From Tritrichomonas foetus (lineage: Eukaryota; Parabasalia; Tritrichomonadida; Tritrichomonadidae): a stretch of DNA of 34,439 nt. Numbering within the stretch: position 1 is the stretch's first letter; every line of letters starts with the position of its first letter. The notes under the pieces were generated by a model. It was not told the DNA's origin and did not search any database. It was given only the letters and a program-made list of their open reading frames with translations. This document shows, piece by piece, positions 19,538 to 28,499 of the stretch. The stretch lies in assembly GCA_001839685.1 (NCBI GenBank), contig MLAK01000796.1:27796-62234 (forward strand), read 5' to 3'. The position numbers and the translations under genes are program-made.

Positions 19538-21451
19538 TTAATTATACTTTTTAATAAATTTTTTCCATTGAATAGTGAAACAATCATCTTCCAATTCATT
19601 AGTTGCTTCATCTAATTCATACTGGAATTTAATATCACAGTCATCAAAAATATAATGACAGTTTTCTTCTTCGTAATTTTCTTCTTCTTCATCAAAAAAT
19701 GAAATGTTGAACTCTTTCAGGTAACTTTGAAGATTTGGTATTTTTTCCCAGGATTTCTTGATTGTAATTTGCGGAATTTCATTCCAAGCTTCAATGAAAA
19801 GCTTACAAGCATCATTATATTCTATTCTATTATTTTTTTTCCAATAAATTCGAAATTTTTTTCGTAAAATAGCCTTCAAAATTCCATATACAGCAATGTC
19901 CAAAGGCTGATAAATATGAGTGCCATTTCCAGGTACGAATATTAATACAATATTCATACTTTTAGCTTTGTTCATAACTTTTTCTGTTCGATGAGCCTTA
20001 TAAACATCAAGAACAAGGCAAAATGGGGGATGAATCATTTCACTTAAAAAGTCTAAAAACTCTAACATGATATCCTCAGTGACCCAACCATTAAGCGAAT
20101 GGTTGTGAAAGTAAACCAAACCTTCATCATGTAATTTTAGATTTTTATTTTCTGCTCTTTGAGTTTTTCCTTTATTTATAATATAGGGAGGATNTTCTGA
20201 ATCAATAATCCCTATGCTTGTGAAACTTTGTTTTTGTGTTGGAATATTGACAGAATGTGATTTTCCTTTAATTGAAAGCATACGAAATGGTTCATTAACA
20301 TAGTTTACACAAGTTTCATCTATATTGATAATTTTATTGGTTGGAAATTGATGGAAAGCTTCAACTAAACTAATAACATAGTTCTGCGAATAAATTTCAT
20401 CAATAATTCCTTCTTTACTTGTTTTAGTCTTGGTGAAACAGAAATTGTATCTTTGTAAAAAGCTATGAATCCATTTATAAGAACCATGAAATCGGATTTC
20501 AATGAGTGAATCAACTTCCTGATCACTCATTGAATCTATCAAATCTTTTAATTGCTTTTTTTCTTCTTCTGTTGTCAAATTCAATGATTTAATTTTCTCA
20601 AGATACAATCGATCTCTTTCTGTTTTTAAAAAGTGGGTCATTGCTATGTCTTTGATATCGTCGATATCTAAACAACAATCCATTTTTTCCACAATACTTT
20701 TGAAGATCTGTTGTTCATCTGCATTTGAAAATATTCGATGTCTTCCTCCCTTTTTATTAATCAAAAAACTGGCTATCGTTTTTTTCTTCGACAAAATTTG
20801 GTAGCGCCATGATTTTAATGTATTAATGTTAATGAGAGTTTCATTACTAATCTTTTGAAGTTCCCCATACTCCAATTTTTCTTTAGACGAAAGTTTTTGC
20901 AAAATCTTTTTGCCTTCCAAAAAGTTAAAATTTAGTGTTGATTTGATAAAATTATTTTTTTTTAGGTTTAGTGTATATTTTTTTGGTTTATTTTTGACAT
21001 TAAATGGAATGTTTAATACGGCAATTCTATTAATTGGCTTCTTTACTTCACTGATTAGGTTTATATTCAAATTAATATTTTCATTAGAATTATTAATCGA
21101 TACGTCATTAAAATTATTAATATGTTTGTCAATAGATTCGTGGTTAGATTTATTAATAGAGTTGTCAACAGAGTTGTCAGCAGAATTGTCAACAGAATTG
21201 TCAAAATTATCTGTGATATTTCTTACTTCTGGAAGTATTAGTTTGGCTTGTCGCGTATTAGCCTTAGTAAATTGTGATGCAACAGTTTGGCAAGCAACAT
21301 CATTCGTTGGGTTTGATAATAATTTACGAAAATTATTGATGCGTTTTCGTCGAGGTTTGGATGGACATTGTGGGTTAAAGTATGGTATGATATTATTTTT
21401 TTCTGGTTGAACTAATTCGGTGAATGAGAAAAGTCGACTAAGAAAACTCAT
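19538..21451 (-). CDS. pogo/Tigger-like transposase, DDE_1 superfamily
   Basis: 637 residues. The N-terminal 190 residues are Asn/Ser-rich and poorly conserved. Residues about 195-260 look like the helix-turn-helix DNA-binding part (LKSWRYQILSKKKTIASFL). A CENP-B-like second HTH probably follows to about 350. The catalytic core has IDET (Asp378), LVLDVYKAHR (Asp482) and VPGNGTHIYQPLDIAVYG (Asp518). The last two Asp are 35 residues apart, a DD35D triad, and the final block is diagnostic of pogo/Fot/Tigger enzymes. An acidic C-terminal tail (EEEENYEEE) follows. The base at 20194 is N, leaving residue 420 unknown; otherwise the frame is intact, so the enzyme may be active. It would cut and paste its own element at TA. 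Confidence 0.93.
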   Translation of the reverse strand: MSFLSRLFSFTELVQPEKNNIIPYFNPQCPSKPRRKRINNFRKLLSNPTNDVACQTVASQFTKANTRQAKLILPEVRNITDNFDNSVDNSADNSVDNSINKSNHESIDKHINNFNDVSINNSNENINLNINLISEVKKPINRIAVLNIPFNVKNKPKKYTLNLKKNNFIKSTLNFNFLEGKKILQKLSSKEKLEYGELQKISNETLININTLKSWRYQILSKKKTIASFLINKKGGRHRIFSNADEQQIFKSIVEKMDCCLDIDDIKDIAMTHFLKTERDRLYLEKIKSLNLTTEEEKKQLKDLIDSMSDQEVDSLIEIRFHGSYKWIHSFLQRYNFCFTKTKTSKEGIIDEIYSQNYVISLVEAFHQFPTNKIINIDETCVNYVNEPFRMLSIKGKSHSVNIPTQKQSFTSIGIIDSEXPPYIINKGKTQRAENKNLKLHDEGLVYFHNHSLNGWVTEDIMLEFLDFLSEMIHPPFCLVLDVYKAHRTEKVMNKAKSMNIVLIFVPGNGTHIYQPLDIAVYGILKAILRKKFRIYWKKNNRIEYNDACKLFIEAWNEIPQITIKKSWEKIPNLQSYLKEFNISFFDEEEENYEEENCHYIFDDCDIKFQYELDEATNELEDDCFTIQWKKFIKKYN

Positions 21452-21534
21452 TTATGATAGAAATTTTTTATGACCATAAATTTTCAATGATGGGCAAAAT
21501 TTGACCTTTAATAATGTCAGATTTGACATATACG

Positions 21535-21572
21535 AATCTGACAAACGAGGTGAAAATAAGGAAGTTTGACTG
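21535..21572 (-). repeat. Right terminal inverted repeat of transposon
   Basis: Reverse complement begins CAGTCAAACTTCCTTATTTT. 37 of 38 bases match the left end. It is followed by TA (21573-21574) and then host Myb sequence. Confidence 0.95.
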
Positions 21573-21574
21573 TA

Positions 21575-21842
21575 CTTTCCATCAAGATCCTCTGTCAATA
21601 TTAAGAATCACCATTCATCTTTGGTCAGCCATAAATGCATGAAAGAACGATCAAAGCGAATGAAAACAATAAAATCGTCTTATAAAACAGTTCAATATTC
21701 AAATGATGATTTTTTTGATTCAATACATGAAAAGAATGATCTCCAAGATGATGAATTCATTGAAAACCTATTTTCGGAAATGAATTTGGAAGATGATGAT
21801 TTGTGGTCCAATACTCCAAATCATGAAATATTTTGGTTATAA
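21575..21842 (+). pseudogene. R2R3 Myb gene, 3' part beyond the transposon
   Basis: From 21575 the frame continues the Myb codon broken at 18643-18645 (TA + C gives Tyr). It then reads FPSRSSVNIKNHHSSLVSHK, the end of R3 including its recognition helix, then a basic stretch (KERSKRMK) and an acidic C terminus (DDEFIENLF...LEDDDLW) ending at TAA followed by A. Without the element and one TA the gene would encode about 184 residues with no stop, so the damage is only the insertion. As it stands this piece has no ATG before 21639 and is probably not translated into a DNA-binding protein. Confidence 0.85.
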
Positions 21843-22111
21843 ATTTAAAGTAAATTTTATGTGTTAATATTAGATTATTTTTCTCCTCACTTCTTCAAAT
21901 TTCGATATTTCATTCATCAATTTTGAATAGAAGAAACACAATTCATATGCAAAAATGTCATATTAAATCACCTTATTTTTATTAAGACGTTTAAAACGAC
22001 TTGTCAACTCTTTCATTGTTTCATTATTGTGATGCGAACAAATTCTTATTGAATTTCGATTTGATGAAATACAAGGTGAAATTTCGCTTTATTTGGCCAG
22101 TCAAAAATTAA

Positions 22112-23398
22112 ATGATGTTGTCTCTTTTTCTCGCGCTCACAAAATCCAAATCAATATACGATCTCAACAGTCCTTATTCTTGGAACACCCCAACCCAAAT
22201 TTGTCATTGGGGAACCAAAGGCGTCACAAATTTAAAAAGTTCATTGAAACTTATCCAAGATAAGTCTAATAACTTTTCCTTTTTATGCAACCTTATTCCA
22301 TATAATCTCACCGAATATGACATCGACGTAGAATTTTCTCTAAATTCCGGCTATTTCCATTTCGCCTATATGACCGATTTCTGCCCAGTCAAAAACTACC
22401 GACCAGAAAGTGTTTTATTTGATGGTCTTCACCTTTATGCGCATAAAACCCAAAGAAACAAAGTTCGAATTGTTGCCAAAATATCAATGCCTTTTCCAGG
22501 CAGTCACATAATAAACAACACAATTTGTGAAGTGGACCCGTACAATGACAATCCTGATAATGATAAAATCATGATTCGAGTTTCACAAAAAGCTGACGGA
22601 TTCGCTTTTTATTTCATAAAAAATAATCAGTGGCAGAAATGTGGCAGAAACTTCAAAGGATTGATTGGCACGACTGGCTACTTTAGTGTTTTTGGCACAC
22701 CCGAAACACAAACGAAAGGTGGCCAATACTTAGGTGATCAACGAGTTTTTTCAATAAAAGCATCACCTGTGAATATTCAAAATGATGATGTTGATTTATT
22801 TACAAAGAATAATCGGAAATTACTAAGATCAATGATTGGTCGAAATTACCAGAAGAAGAAAAATTATGAGTATGCAGACAAAGTGAAAAATAGTGAACAA
22901 TTAAAAGCAAAAGGTGACAAAATTGATACAGGAGTGACAAAATTAATGTTTCAAATTCTATCGGAAATCACAGAAAGAGCAAAACTTGGAATCAACGACA
23001 CCGAACTTGCAAATTTGTTAGAAATTTCTGTTTTGATCAAATTAATTAATGCTGAAAAAAAGCTTTCGTCGAGAAGATTAGCTTTGAAAAATATTGAAAA
23101 TGACGTTCTTCTTTTTAAAGAAACGATTGAAGACAATCTCACAAATCTAACAGGAATAGTGGCTGAAAGGATGAAGGAAATTGAAGAAAATGGCTTCCAA
23201 ACATTAAAGCAGATAATGCCAAAGATCTGGGAAGGAGGAAAACTTGTCGATTTCACTCTCAAAGGTAAAAAAAATATGAAAACGATGCACCCAGTCACAT
23301 TCTGGCTTGCTGTGATTGCTACAATTGAAGCTGTTTTATTTGTTGTATTCTTCCTTGTGAGAAGGAAACAAACGAAAGATTTCAAGAAGATTGATTAG
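22112..23398 (+). CDS. L-type (legume-like) lectin cargo receptor, ERGIC-53/VIP36-like
   Basis: 428 residues. A short hydrophobic N terminus (MMLSLFLALT) fits a signal peptide. Residues about 15-220 are beta-rich and resemble an L-type lectin (SWNTPTQICHWGTKG; SVLFDGLHLYAHK in the position of the FDGLGVF-type motif; DGFAFYFIKNNQW). A helical, coiled-coil-prone stalk covers about 235-385. A single membrane helix lies at about 395-416 (VTFWLAVIATIEAVLFVV), followed by a 12-residue basic tail ending KKID. Lys at -4 and -3 is a canonical KKXX COPI retrieval signal. The layout is that of ERGIC-53-type receptors, which carry N-glycoproteins from ER to Golgi and return. The lectin domain is divergent, so sugar binding is not assured. 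Confidence 0.8.
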   Translation: MMLSLFLALTKSKSIYDLNSPYSWNTPTQICHWGTKGVTNLKSSLKLIQDKSNNFSFLCNLIPYNLTEYDIDVEFSLNSGYFHFAYMTDFCPVKNYRPESVLFDGLHLYAHKTQRNKVRIVAKISMPFPGSHIINNTICEVDPYNDNPDNDKIMIRVSQKADGFAFYFIKNNQWQKCGRNFKGLIGTTGYFSVFGTPETQTKGGQYLGDQRVFSIKASPVNIQNDDVDLFTKNNRKLLRSMIGRNYQKKKNYEYADKVKNSEQLKAKGDKIDTGVTKLMFQILSEITERAKLGINDTELANLLEISVLIKLINAEKKLSSRRLALKNIENDVLLFKETIEDNLTNLTGIVAERMKEIEENGFQTLKQIMPKIWEGGKLVDFTLKGKKNMKTMHPVTFWLAVIATIEAVLFVVFFLVRRKQTKDFKKID

Positions 23399-23910
23399 AA
23401 CTCATGATTTTCCTGTTTTAGTTTTAGTTTTAGTTTTAATTTTAATTTTAATGCGTTGCACAATAATGGATTACTTTTTTGTTTCTTCATATTTTTTTTA
23501 TCAATGAATTTATTTACTAAATGTTGTATAATTCTTTCAATCATTTTTCTTTCTAATATATTATTTTATTATAAATATCCATATATCATTCTCTCAATCA
23601 TTTTTTTGAGAAATTTGACTCCTAAAAAAACTCTTTTTAACTCGTGGATGAAAATGACATGTAGTTTACATAAGGTTTAATTATATATAGTTTGCGTTTA
23701 GTGTGAAATTATTATTCCGCAAATGGATTCAATTGAAGAGACTAAAATTTTTGGTTGTAAAGGCGCTAATGGTGGTTTTGAGATATGTAAACCATTTAAA
23801 TATTTCCCTATTTTTCAACGTTATATACAATTTTTCAAATTCTTGTTATCGTTGCCGATCATATATCTTATCAAAAATTTTAATAAAGATTTTTTTTCTC
23901 ATCACAAAAA
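23399..23910. other. Intergenic with hexamer tandem repeat
   Basis: Holds six 6-bp units at 23415-23450 (gtttta x4, then atttta x2). Overlapping short frames at 23456-23930 show no domain and are not called. One of them (23723-23914) overlaps the kinase start codon by four bases. Confidence 0.6.
23415..23450. repeat. Hexanucleotide tandem repeat (GTTTTA/ATTTTA)6
   Basis: Four gtttta units followed by two atttta units, 17 bases after the lectin gene stop. Simple-sequence tract. Confidence 0.9.
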
Positions 23911-26478
23911 ATGAATCTTTTAAACCTTGATGTCCCTCAGCCGAATCCACCGCAGACAAAGCCACCATGGGTCAATTCCATTTTTAACATTGTTTCCCAG
24001 CTGCTGAGTTTACAGCCAACCATCGCAACTCATCGCTCAAAATTATATTCGCTTTTTGACGACTTTCGAAATTTCGTTAAAACTTTTGATCCGGACTATT
24101 CAATCAGTACGAATGTCATTCAAGCGACATGCAACAAATTTTCAGAAATCGTCACACGAACGAGCCAAATTGTGTATTCTTGCTCATCTTCGCATTGGAC
24201 GACTGCCGCTGTCAGTTGGTCCCACAGCTCGGTTTTGAATTACATACAACGCATTCGCGCCGATTTAAGCCAGTGTGTCTCCAGATTTGGATGCAGTCGA
24301 TCGACCATTGAATTTATTTTGCCGGATTCTGAATTGAAAGCCCAAGATGATGTCGACATCCTTCAGTTAAAAAGTTCCCTAATGGACTATCAATCCACAC
24401 TGAAAGAAAAAGTTCAGACACCTCAAATTCAACAAGTCATGAATTTGATCAACGATAGGATCCATTCTATCGGCCCAATTGATGGTGTTCAAGATAGTAA
24501 TAATTTAACGGTCATTCCACCATTCCTTCCTGAACATTTGAACTTAGTAATGCATCACAGCGATTTTGTTTTAGGTGAAAAAATTGGAAGTGGCACTTTT
24601 GGATGTGTTTACATTGCCAATCTAACAAATTCAATGAAAAAAGTTGCAGTCAAAGTTTTGAATCAGCAAACACTTGGTGGACGACAACTTGAAACTTTTA
24701 AAAGAGAAGTTTGGACCATGGCAACTTTAGATCATCCAGCTATTCTTCATTTAATTGGTGTAACTTTAACACCTCCATTTTGCATAATTACTGAATTATT
24801 AAAGGATTCTTTATATCATCGAATGAGATTTCTGTCACCAACGAAACGGTCAATTATCGCACTAAGGGTTGCACTTGGTCTTGCTCATCTTCATTCAGCT
24901 CGTATCATTCATCGAGACTTAAAAAGTTCAAACATTTTATTAGATGATGATGACAATCCTCGAGTTTGCGATTTTGGCCTAGTTGGCTTTAAAAAAGATG
25001 GAACTACTCATACTGGATTCGTTGGAACAACTCAATGGATGGCACCTGAATTACTTCGATCTTCTCCATTCTATGATGAAAAAGTAGATGTGTATAGTTT
25101 CGCTGTAATGATGTGGGAACTTTTAACTTTACAACAACCTTTTACTGGAATGACACAAGATCAAACTGTTATGGCAGTAATTGAACATGGTGCAAGGCCT
25201 GCAATTCCACCACAATTTGGACCACCTCAACTTGTACAATTAATTCAAACTTGTTGGGCAGAAGATCCAAAAGAAAGACCGTCATTTGTTCAAGTTGCTT
25301 CTGCTTTAATGCGACCCGAATGCCATTTTATTGGAACAAATGAAGAAGAATTTCAAAAAGGAGTGCCTGAATTAAAGCTTTCTTCTGAATTGGTAACAGC
25401 GTTTGATACTTCAAATTGGAGGAAACTTGATTTACTTTTAAATGAAGTAACTCCAGCAAAAAGTGAAGAAGATACAGATTTAATTCCCGCTGTTTTATCA
25501 ATATTTTGGGGTGTTGATAGTGAAAGACAAGCAATGATTCTTCATATTTTACCACAAATGCTGAACTTTGAATTATTTTTATCTATGAAAGGCTATCCTT
25601 TTATTCTTTCATGTTTTAATTTAACATCAACAGTCGTTGATGAAGTTATTTTTGCATTAAGAACCATTGATATGTCATCGAAATCATTTAGGCAGCAAAG
25701 ATTAATAACGATTTTAGCACAATCTAATAATAAAAACGCATTACAATTCCTTTCTGATCTCTGTAAATGCGAAGATATTGCTTTGCACGTTGCGAAACAC
25801 GATATTCCAATTGAAATAAAACAAGATTCAACTGGAAATAGTACAGAGTTTGAAATTTTGAAGATTTATGAAAGCATTCTTCTTCATGGTTCAGTTCGTG
25901 CAATTGTTAAACCCATTAAACAACCTTTATTAATTTCAAGTTTAACTACTTGTGAACATCCTGAAGAATCATGCAATGTAATTGCTTTGTTTCCACTTGA
26001 TGAGGACGAAAATGACTGGATGAGTGATATTTTACCAAGTATAGTAAAAGTTGCCGAAAATGAATATAAAGGGTTAATTGCTCTTCATAAATTATTCGTC
26101 GTACTTTCAGAATCACAATTAATCAAACATAAAGAAATTATTGAAGAAGTCGTTCAAAAACATCATCAATTTTACCGGGATGAAGCATTGATTCAAAAAT
26201 TATCATCTTTTGCAAACGTCAAATATCACTCAAGCAATGAAAATGAAAACATCTCTTTCACAAACATTCCCAAAAATCATCAATTATCATCACAAAATGA
26301 TTTGATTCAACAAAATGATTTAATTCAACAAAATGATTTGATTCAACAAAATGATTTAATTCAACAAAATGATTTGATATCATTGAATATAAATCATCCA
26401 CAACAACAAATTTCTCAATTGTATCAAATTCAGAATCCTCAGCAATCACTTGAAAATGATCCACTTTTACAGTTCTAA
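23911..26478 (+). CDS. TKL-type protein kinase with C-terminal helical region
   Basis: 855 residues. Residues 1-210 are a helical N-terminal region of the kind found on many trichomonad TKL kinases. The kinase domain covers about 219-485 with all key elements: glycine loop GSGTFG (226-231), AVKVL with Lys248, HRDLKSSNILL with catalytic Asp336, DFG with Asp354, and a WMAPE activation-segment end (Glu380). The rest of the domain (DVYSFAVMMWELLT, ERPSF) is typical of TKL/RAF-like Ser/Thr kinases, so it should be active. Residues about 500-780 look like a helical ARM/HEAT-type region that may bind partners. The tail carries four tandem QNDLIQ units plus a partial fifth, then Gln-rich sequence. 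The start follows a TCATCAC box within 20 bases. Confidence 0.92.
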   Translation: MNLLNLDVPQPNPPQTKPPWVNSIFNIVSQLLSLQPTIATHRSKLYSLFDDFRNFVKTFDPDYSISTNVIQATCNKFSEIVTRTSQIVYSCSSSHWTTAAVSWSHSSVLNYIQRIRADLSQCVSRFGCSRSTIEFILPDSELKAQDDVDILQLKSSLMDYQSTLKEKVQTPQIQQVMNLINDRIHSIGPIDGVQDSNNLTVIPPFLPEHLNLVMHHSDFVLGEKIGSGTFGCVYIANLTNSMKKVAVKVLNQQTLGGRQLETFKREVWTMATLDHPAILHLIGVTLTPPFCIITELLKDSLYHRMRFLSPTKRSIIALRVALGLAHLHSARIIHRDLKSSNILLDDDDNPRVCDFGLVGFKKDGTTHTGFVGTTQWMAPELLRSSPFYDEKVDVYSFAVMMWELLTLQQPFTGMTQDQTVMAVIEHGARPAIPPQFGPPQLVQLIQTCWAEDPKERPSFVQVASALMRPECHFIGTNEEEFQKGVPELKLSSELVTAFDTSNWRKLDLLLNEVTPAKSEEDTDLIPAVLSIFWGVDSERQAMILHILPQMLNFELFLSMKGYPFILSCFNLTSTVVDEVIFALRTIDMSSKSFRQQRLITILAQSNNKNALQFLSDLCKCEDIALHVAKHDIPIEIKQDSTGNSTEFEILKIYESILLHGSVRAIVKPIKQPLLISSLTTCEHPEESCNVIALFPLDEDENDWMSDILPSIVKVAENEYKGLIALHKLFVVLSESQLIKHKEIIEEVVQKHHQFYRDEALIQKLSSFANVKYHSSNENENISFTNIPKNHQLSSQNDLIQQNDLIQQNDLIQQNDLIQQNDLISLNINHPQQQISQLYQIQNPQQSLENDPLLQF
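26293..26377 (+). repeat. 18-bp coding tandem repeat in the kinase tail
   Basis: Four full copies and one partial copy of caaaatgatttRattcaa. R alternates G, A, G, A, G, showing that a 36-bp double unit was the latest to duplicate. It encodes QNDLIQ repeats. Confidence 0.95.
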
Positions 26479-26610
26479 CTGACAGCGATTTATTTGAATA
26501 TAGAATACATTTTAATTGTTTTTATTATAATAAAATTTCTATCCACTTTAATTGTATTGTATTTATATCTTTGGTTGTATTTTATTTTTGGTCATTCTAC
26601 TCCTGAAATC

Positions 26611-26883
26611 TCACAAGCTTTTTTCTAACATATTTACATAGTAATTCATTGCAGTAGAATTTCCTAAATCAATCGTCATTTTCTCAATATTTAATTCAGA
26701 CTCTATTATTTGATCGATAAATTTATCCCCTGCTAAACCTATTCATTTCTCAAAATAATACTTTCTATATATAAGAGATTCTTCTACAAAGATTGAGCAG
26801 ACAAATAAATAATTATGATGTTTGGGTGAAATGGAGACTCACCGAAACCCTCAGAATCTTGGTCTTAATCCGTGGTTTTTCAT
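26611..26883 (-). pseudogene. Decayed gene relic downstream of the P-loop gene
   Basis: A minus-strand frame beginning with ATG at 26883 (MKNHGLRPRF) runs 91 codons to TGA 26611-26613 with three internal stops (two early, one mid). Readable parts are NYLFVCSIFVEESLIYRKYY and GLAGDKFIDQIIESELNIEK, then TIDLGNSTAMNYYVNMLEKS. It is on the same strand as the frameshifted gene at 27084-30258 and 200 bases beyond it, so it could be that gene's lost 3' end or a separate dead gene. No family recognised. Confidence 0.45.
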
Positions 26884-27083
26884 GTAAATTCATTTTTTTA
26901 AAAAATGTAAGAATGTAAAAAAGTTTATCGATTGATTAAAATATATGACAAAAAAGAGAGTATAACCTAAAAGATGTATTTTCAGATTAAGGTATTCTGG
27001 GCTATATCGACGTATACGTTATTTTGAAATGAATTGTTTCTTCTGTAATTTATTCTGGAACGTTCTTTATTTTCGAGGCATGT

Positions 27084-28499
27084 CTAAAAAAATAGTCTTT
27101 CGTATATTGACAGAATATTGAAGTTACTTCTGATTTTTTTTATATTTAAAGGTTCATGTCGACCTATTGTTTTCTTTTTGGCATTATTTGAGTCGGAACA
27201 ATATCCTTTTAATTTATCAAATACGAAATTATGATTGAGATGAGGAGTAACAACCCAAAATTCTAATTTGATTTTGGATTTATATTCATCAATCTTCTTT
27301 TTAAAATATTCAAATACACCCATATGAAAACTAAGATGATATGAAACAGTGAATTGTAAAAGAACAAGAGTCATTATACCATCAATCATACATTTATAGG
27401 CTGCATCAATACCCGACTCATTTACTGTTGGTGGTAAGTAATAAACGACTGGACTATTAGATGTAAATAAAAGTTCTGGATTTTTTACAATTTCAACTTC
27501 TGATGAATCTGCATTAAAAGTAAATTCGCGGATAACTTTCGTTTCATCAGATATTTTTTTTGAGTTTTGGATACTATATGTTAATTGGTGTGCTTGAAAT
27601 ATAAATGGATGTGGATCTTTAAGTGCATTTAGGTCAAGATTAAAAAAGGCTGCTTTTAATTTTTCGAGATGTGATTCTTCAGACATAATATTAAATAATA
27701 TTTGTTTAGCATTTTCTTTAACTTCGAAATAATGATCTTTTAAATATTTGGTAAGTGTTGGTGAACCAATCTTAGTAACATAATTGGAAAATATCTTCCA
27801 CTGTTGAAGGGAGCAATTAAAATAGGTATAAATATCTGAACCTTTCGGAATGCGAGATGATGCATAAAGAAGAAGCCCATAAATGTTTTTGATTGGTTTG
27901 TTAATATAATATGAAGAATTCATGACGACAGAATTAAATTCTCTTGGCTTAATTGTTGAAATAATATCGATGATTAATTTTTGAATATCTGATAAGTCAA
28001 GTTGGAGACAATAACGAATGCTTGGACCAATTAAACAACGTTTTTCATGAAATAATTCTTGTGCTTTTGGATTTTTTATTAGAGATGCAATCATTCTTAG
28101 TTCATTTATAGATGGTAAAAATGAATAAATGAGATTGTCATTTAGTTTACTATTTGAGTATTTGCTACCAATCGAATTTAAAATAAGAGATTTTGAACCA
28201 TAAATACGGAATTGTTCTGTATATTCATCAAGTATATAAAGAGTGGTTAGTAGCTTGATTGTTAGTTTTTGGTGGAATGCAAAAGTATTGTCTCCATTTT
28301 GATGGTGATGTATAATGAATGAGGCTAAAATTTTATTATTGGTATTGGCATATCCAAAGTCATAATTCATTATTCCAAAAAGAAGAGATCCTTTTCTTCG
28401 ATGGAAAAAGAAGCAGTATTGGGGGCATCTTTTTCTGTAATAGATTAGGCTTAATGATAATTGTTTCAATTGGATTATTAAACTCATTGAATAAATCAT
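27084..28499 (-). CDS. 3' part of a frameshifted P-loop (SF1 helicase-like) gene
   Basis: 471 codons, but the first 15-35 overlap the upstream frame and are probably not genuine. FGYANTNNKILASF, about 50 residues after the Walker A motif of the upstream part, resembles helicase motif Ia (APSN.A.D). Further on, YYLPPTVNESG and WVVTPHLNHNFVFDKLK recall motifs near the QLPP and VVTPY regions of Upf1-type SF1 enzymes. A clear DEA(G) Walker B, motif V and the final Arg motif are not evident, so catalytic activity is doubtful. The frame ends abruptly after a poorly conserved tail. Best seen as the second half of one gene starting at 30258, shifted by one base (+1) within 28405-28470. Either a pseudogene or a sequencing/assembly indel. 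Confidence 0.6.
   Translation of the reverse strand: MIYSMSLIIQLKQLSLSLIYYRKRCPQYCFFFHRRKGSLLFGIMNYDFGYANTNNKILASFIIHHHQNGDNTFAFHQKLTIKLLTTLYILDEYTEQFRIYGSKSLILNSIGSKYSNSKLNDNLIYSFLPSINELRMIASLIKNPKAQELFHEKRCLIGPSIRYCLQLDLSDIQKLIIDIISTIKPREFNSVVMNSSYYINKPIKNIYGLLLYASSRIPKGSDIYTYFNCSLQQWKIFSNYVTKIGSPTLTKYLKDHYFEVKENAKQILFNIMSEESHLEKLKAAFFNLDLNALKDPHPFIFQAHQLTYSIQNSKKISDETKVIREFTFNADSSEVEIVKNPELLFTSNSPVVYYLPPTVNESGIDAAYKCMIDGIMTLVLLQFTVSYHLSFHMGVFEYFKKKIDEYKSKIKLEFWVVTPHLNHNFVFDKLKGYCSDSNNAKKKTIGRHEPLNIKKIRSNFNILSIYERLFF

Larger units (their letters stand above)
18645..21572 (-). mobile_element. Complete pogo/Tigger-like (Tc1/mariner superfamily) DNA transposon
   Basis: 2928 bp, bounded by 38-bp inverted repeats starting CAGTCAAACT and flanked on both sides by TA (18643-18644 and 21573-21574), the target duplication of the Tc1/mariner superfamily. 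It encodes one transposase (19538-21451, minus) that begins only about 80 bases inside the right end, so the right terminal region probably carries its promoter. About 855 bases at the left end (18683-19537) are noncoding, with a T run at 19412-19427. An 8-bp dyad (gtcagatt/aatctgac, 21516-21523 and 21535-21542) overlaps the right repeat and may help transposase binding. Insertion is inside the R3 repeat of a Myb gene, whose frame is otherwise intact. Confidence 0.93.

Noticed and set aside
20910..21410. 166-codon plus-strand frame opposite the transposase N terminus.
   Set aside because: Composition is the mirror of the Ser/Asn-rich transposase region; no independent evidence.
23703..23930. 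Short plus-strand frames just before the kinase.
   Set aside because: Two overlapping frames, no motif, hydrophobic AT-driven composition; one overlaps the kinase ATG.
26823..26880. GC-richer stretch with a GGTGA/TCACC hairpin that looked like part of a tRNA.
   Set aside because: No acceptor pairing or TTC-box pattern, and the bases are explained by the minus-strand relic frame.
28420..28495. Intron explaining the frame change in the P-loop gene (cctaatctattacag resembles a trichomonad 3' splice site).
   Set aside because: The only nearby GT donors, at gtatca and in the Walker A codons, give a stop or the wrong phase after joining.
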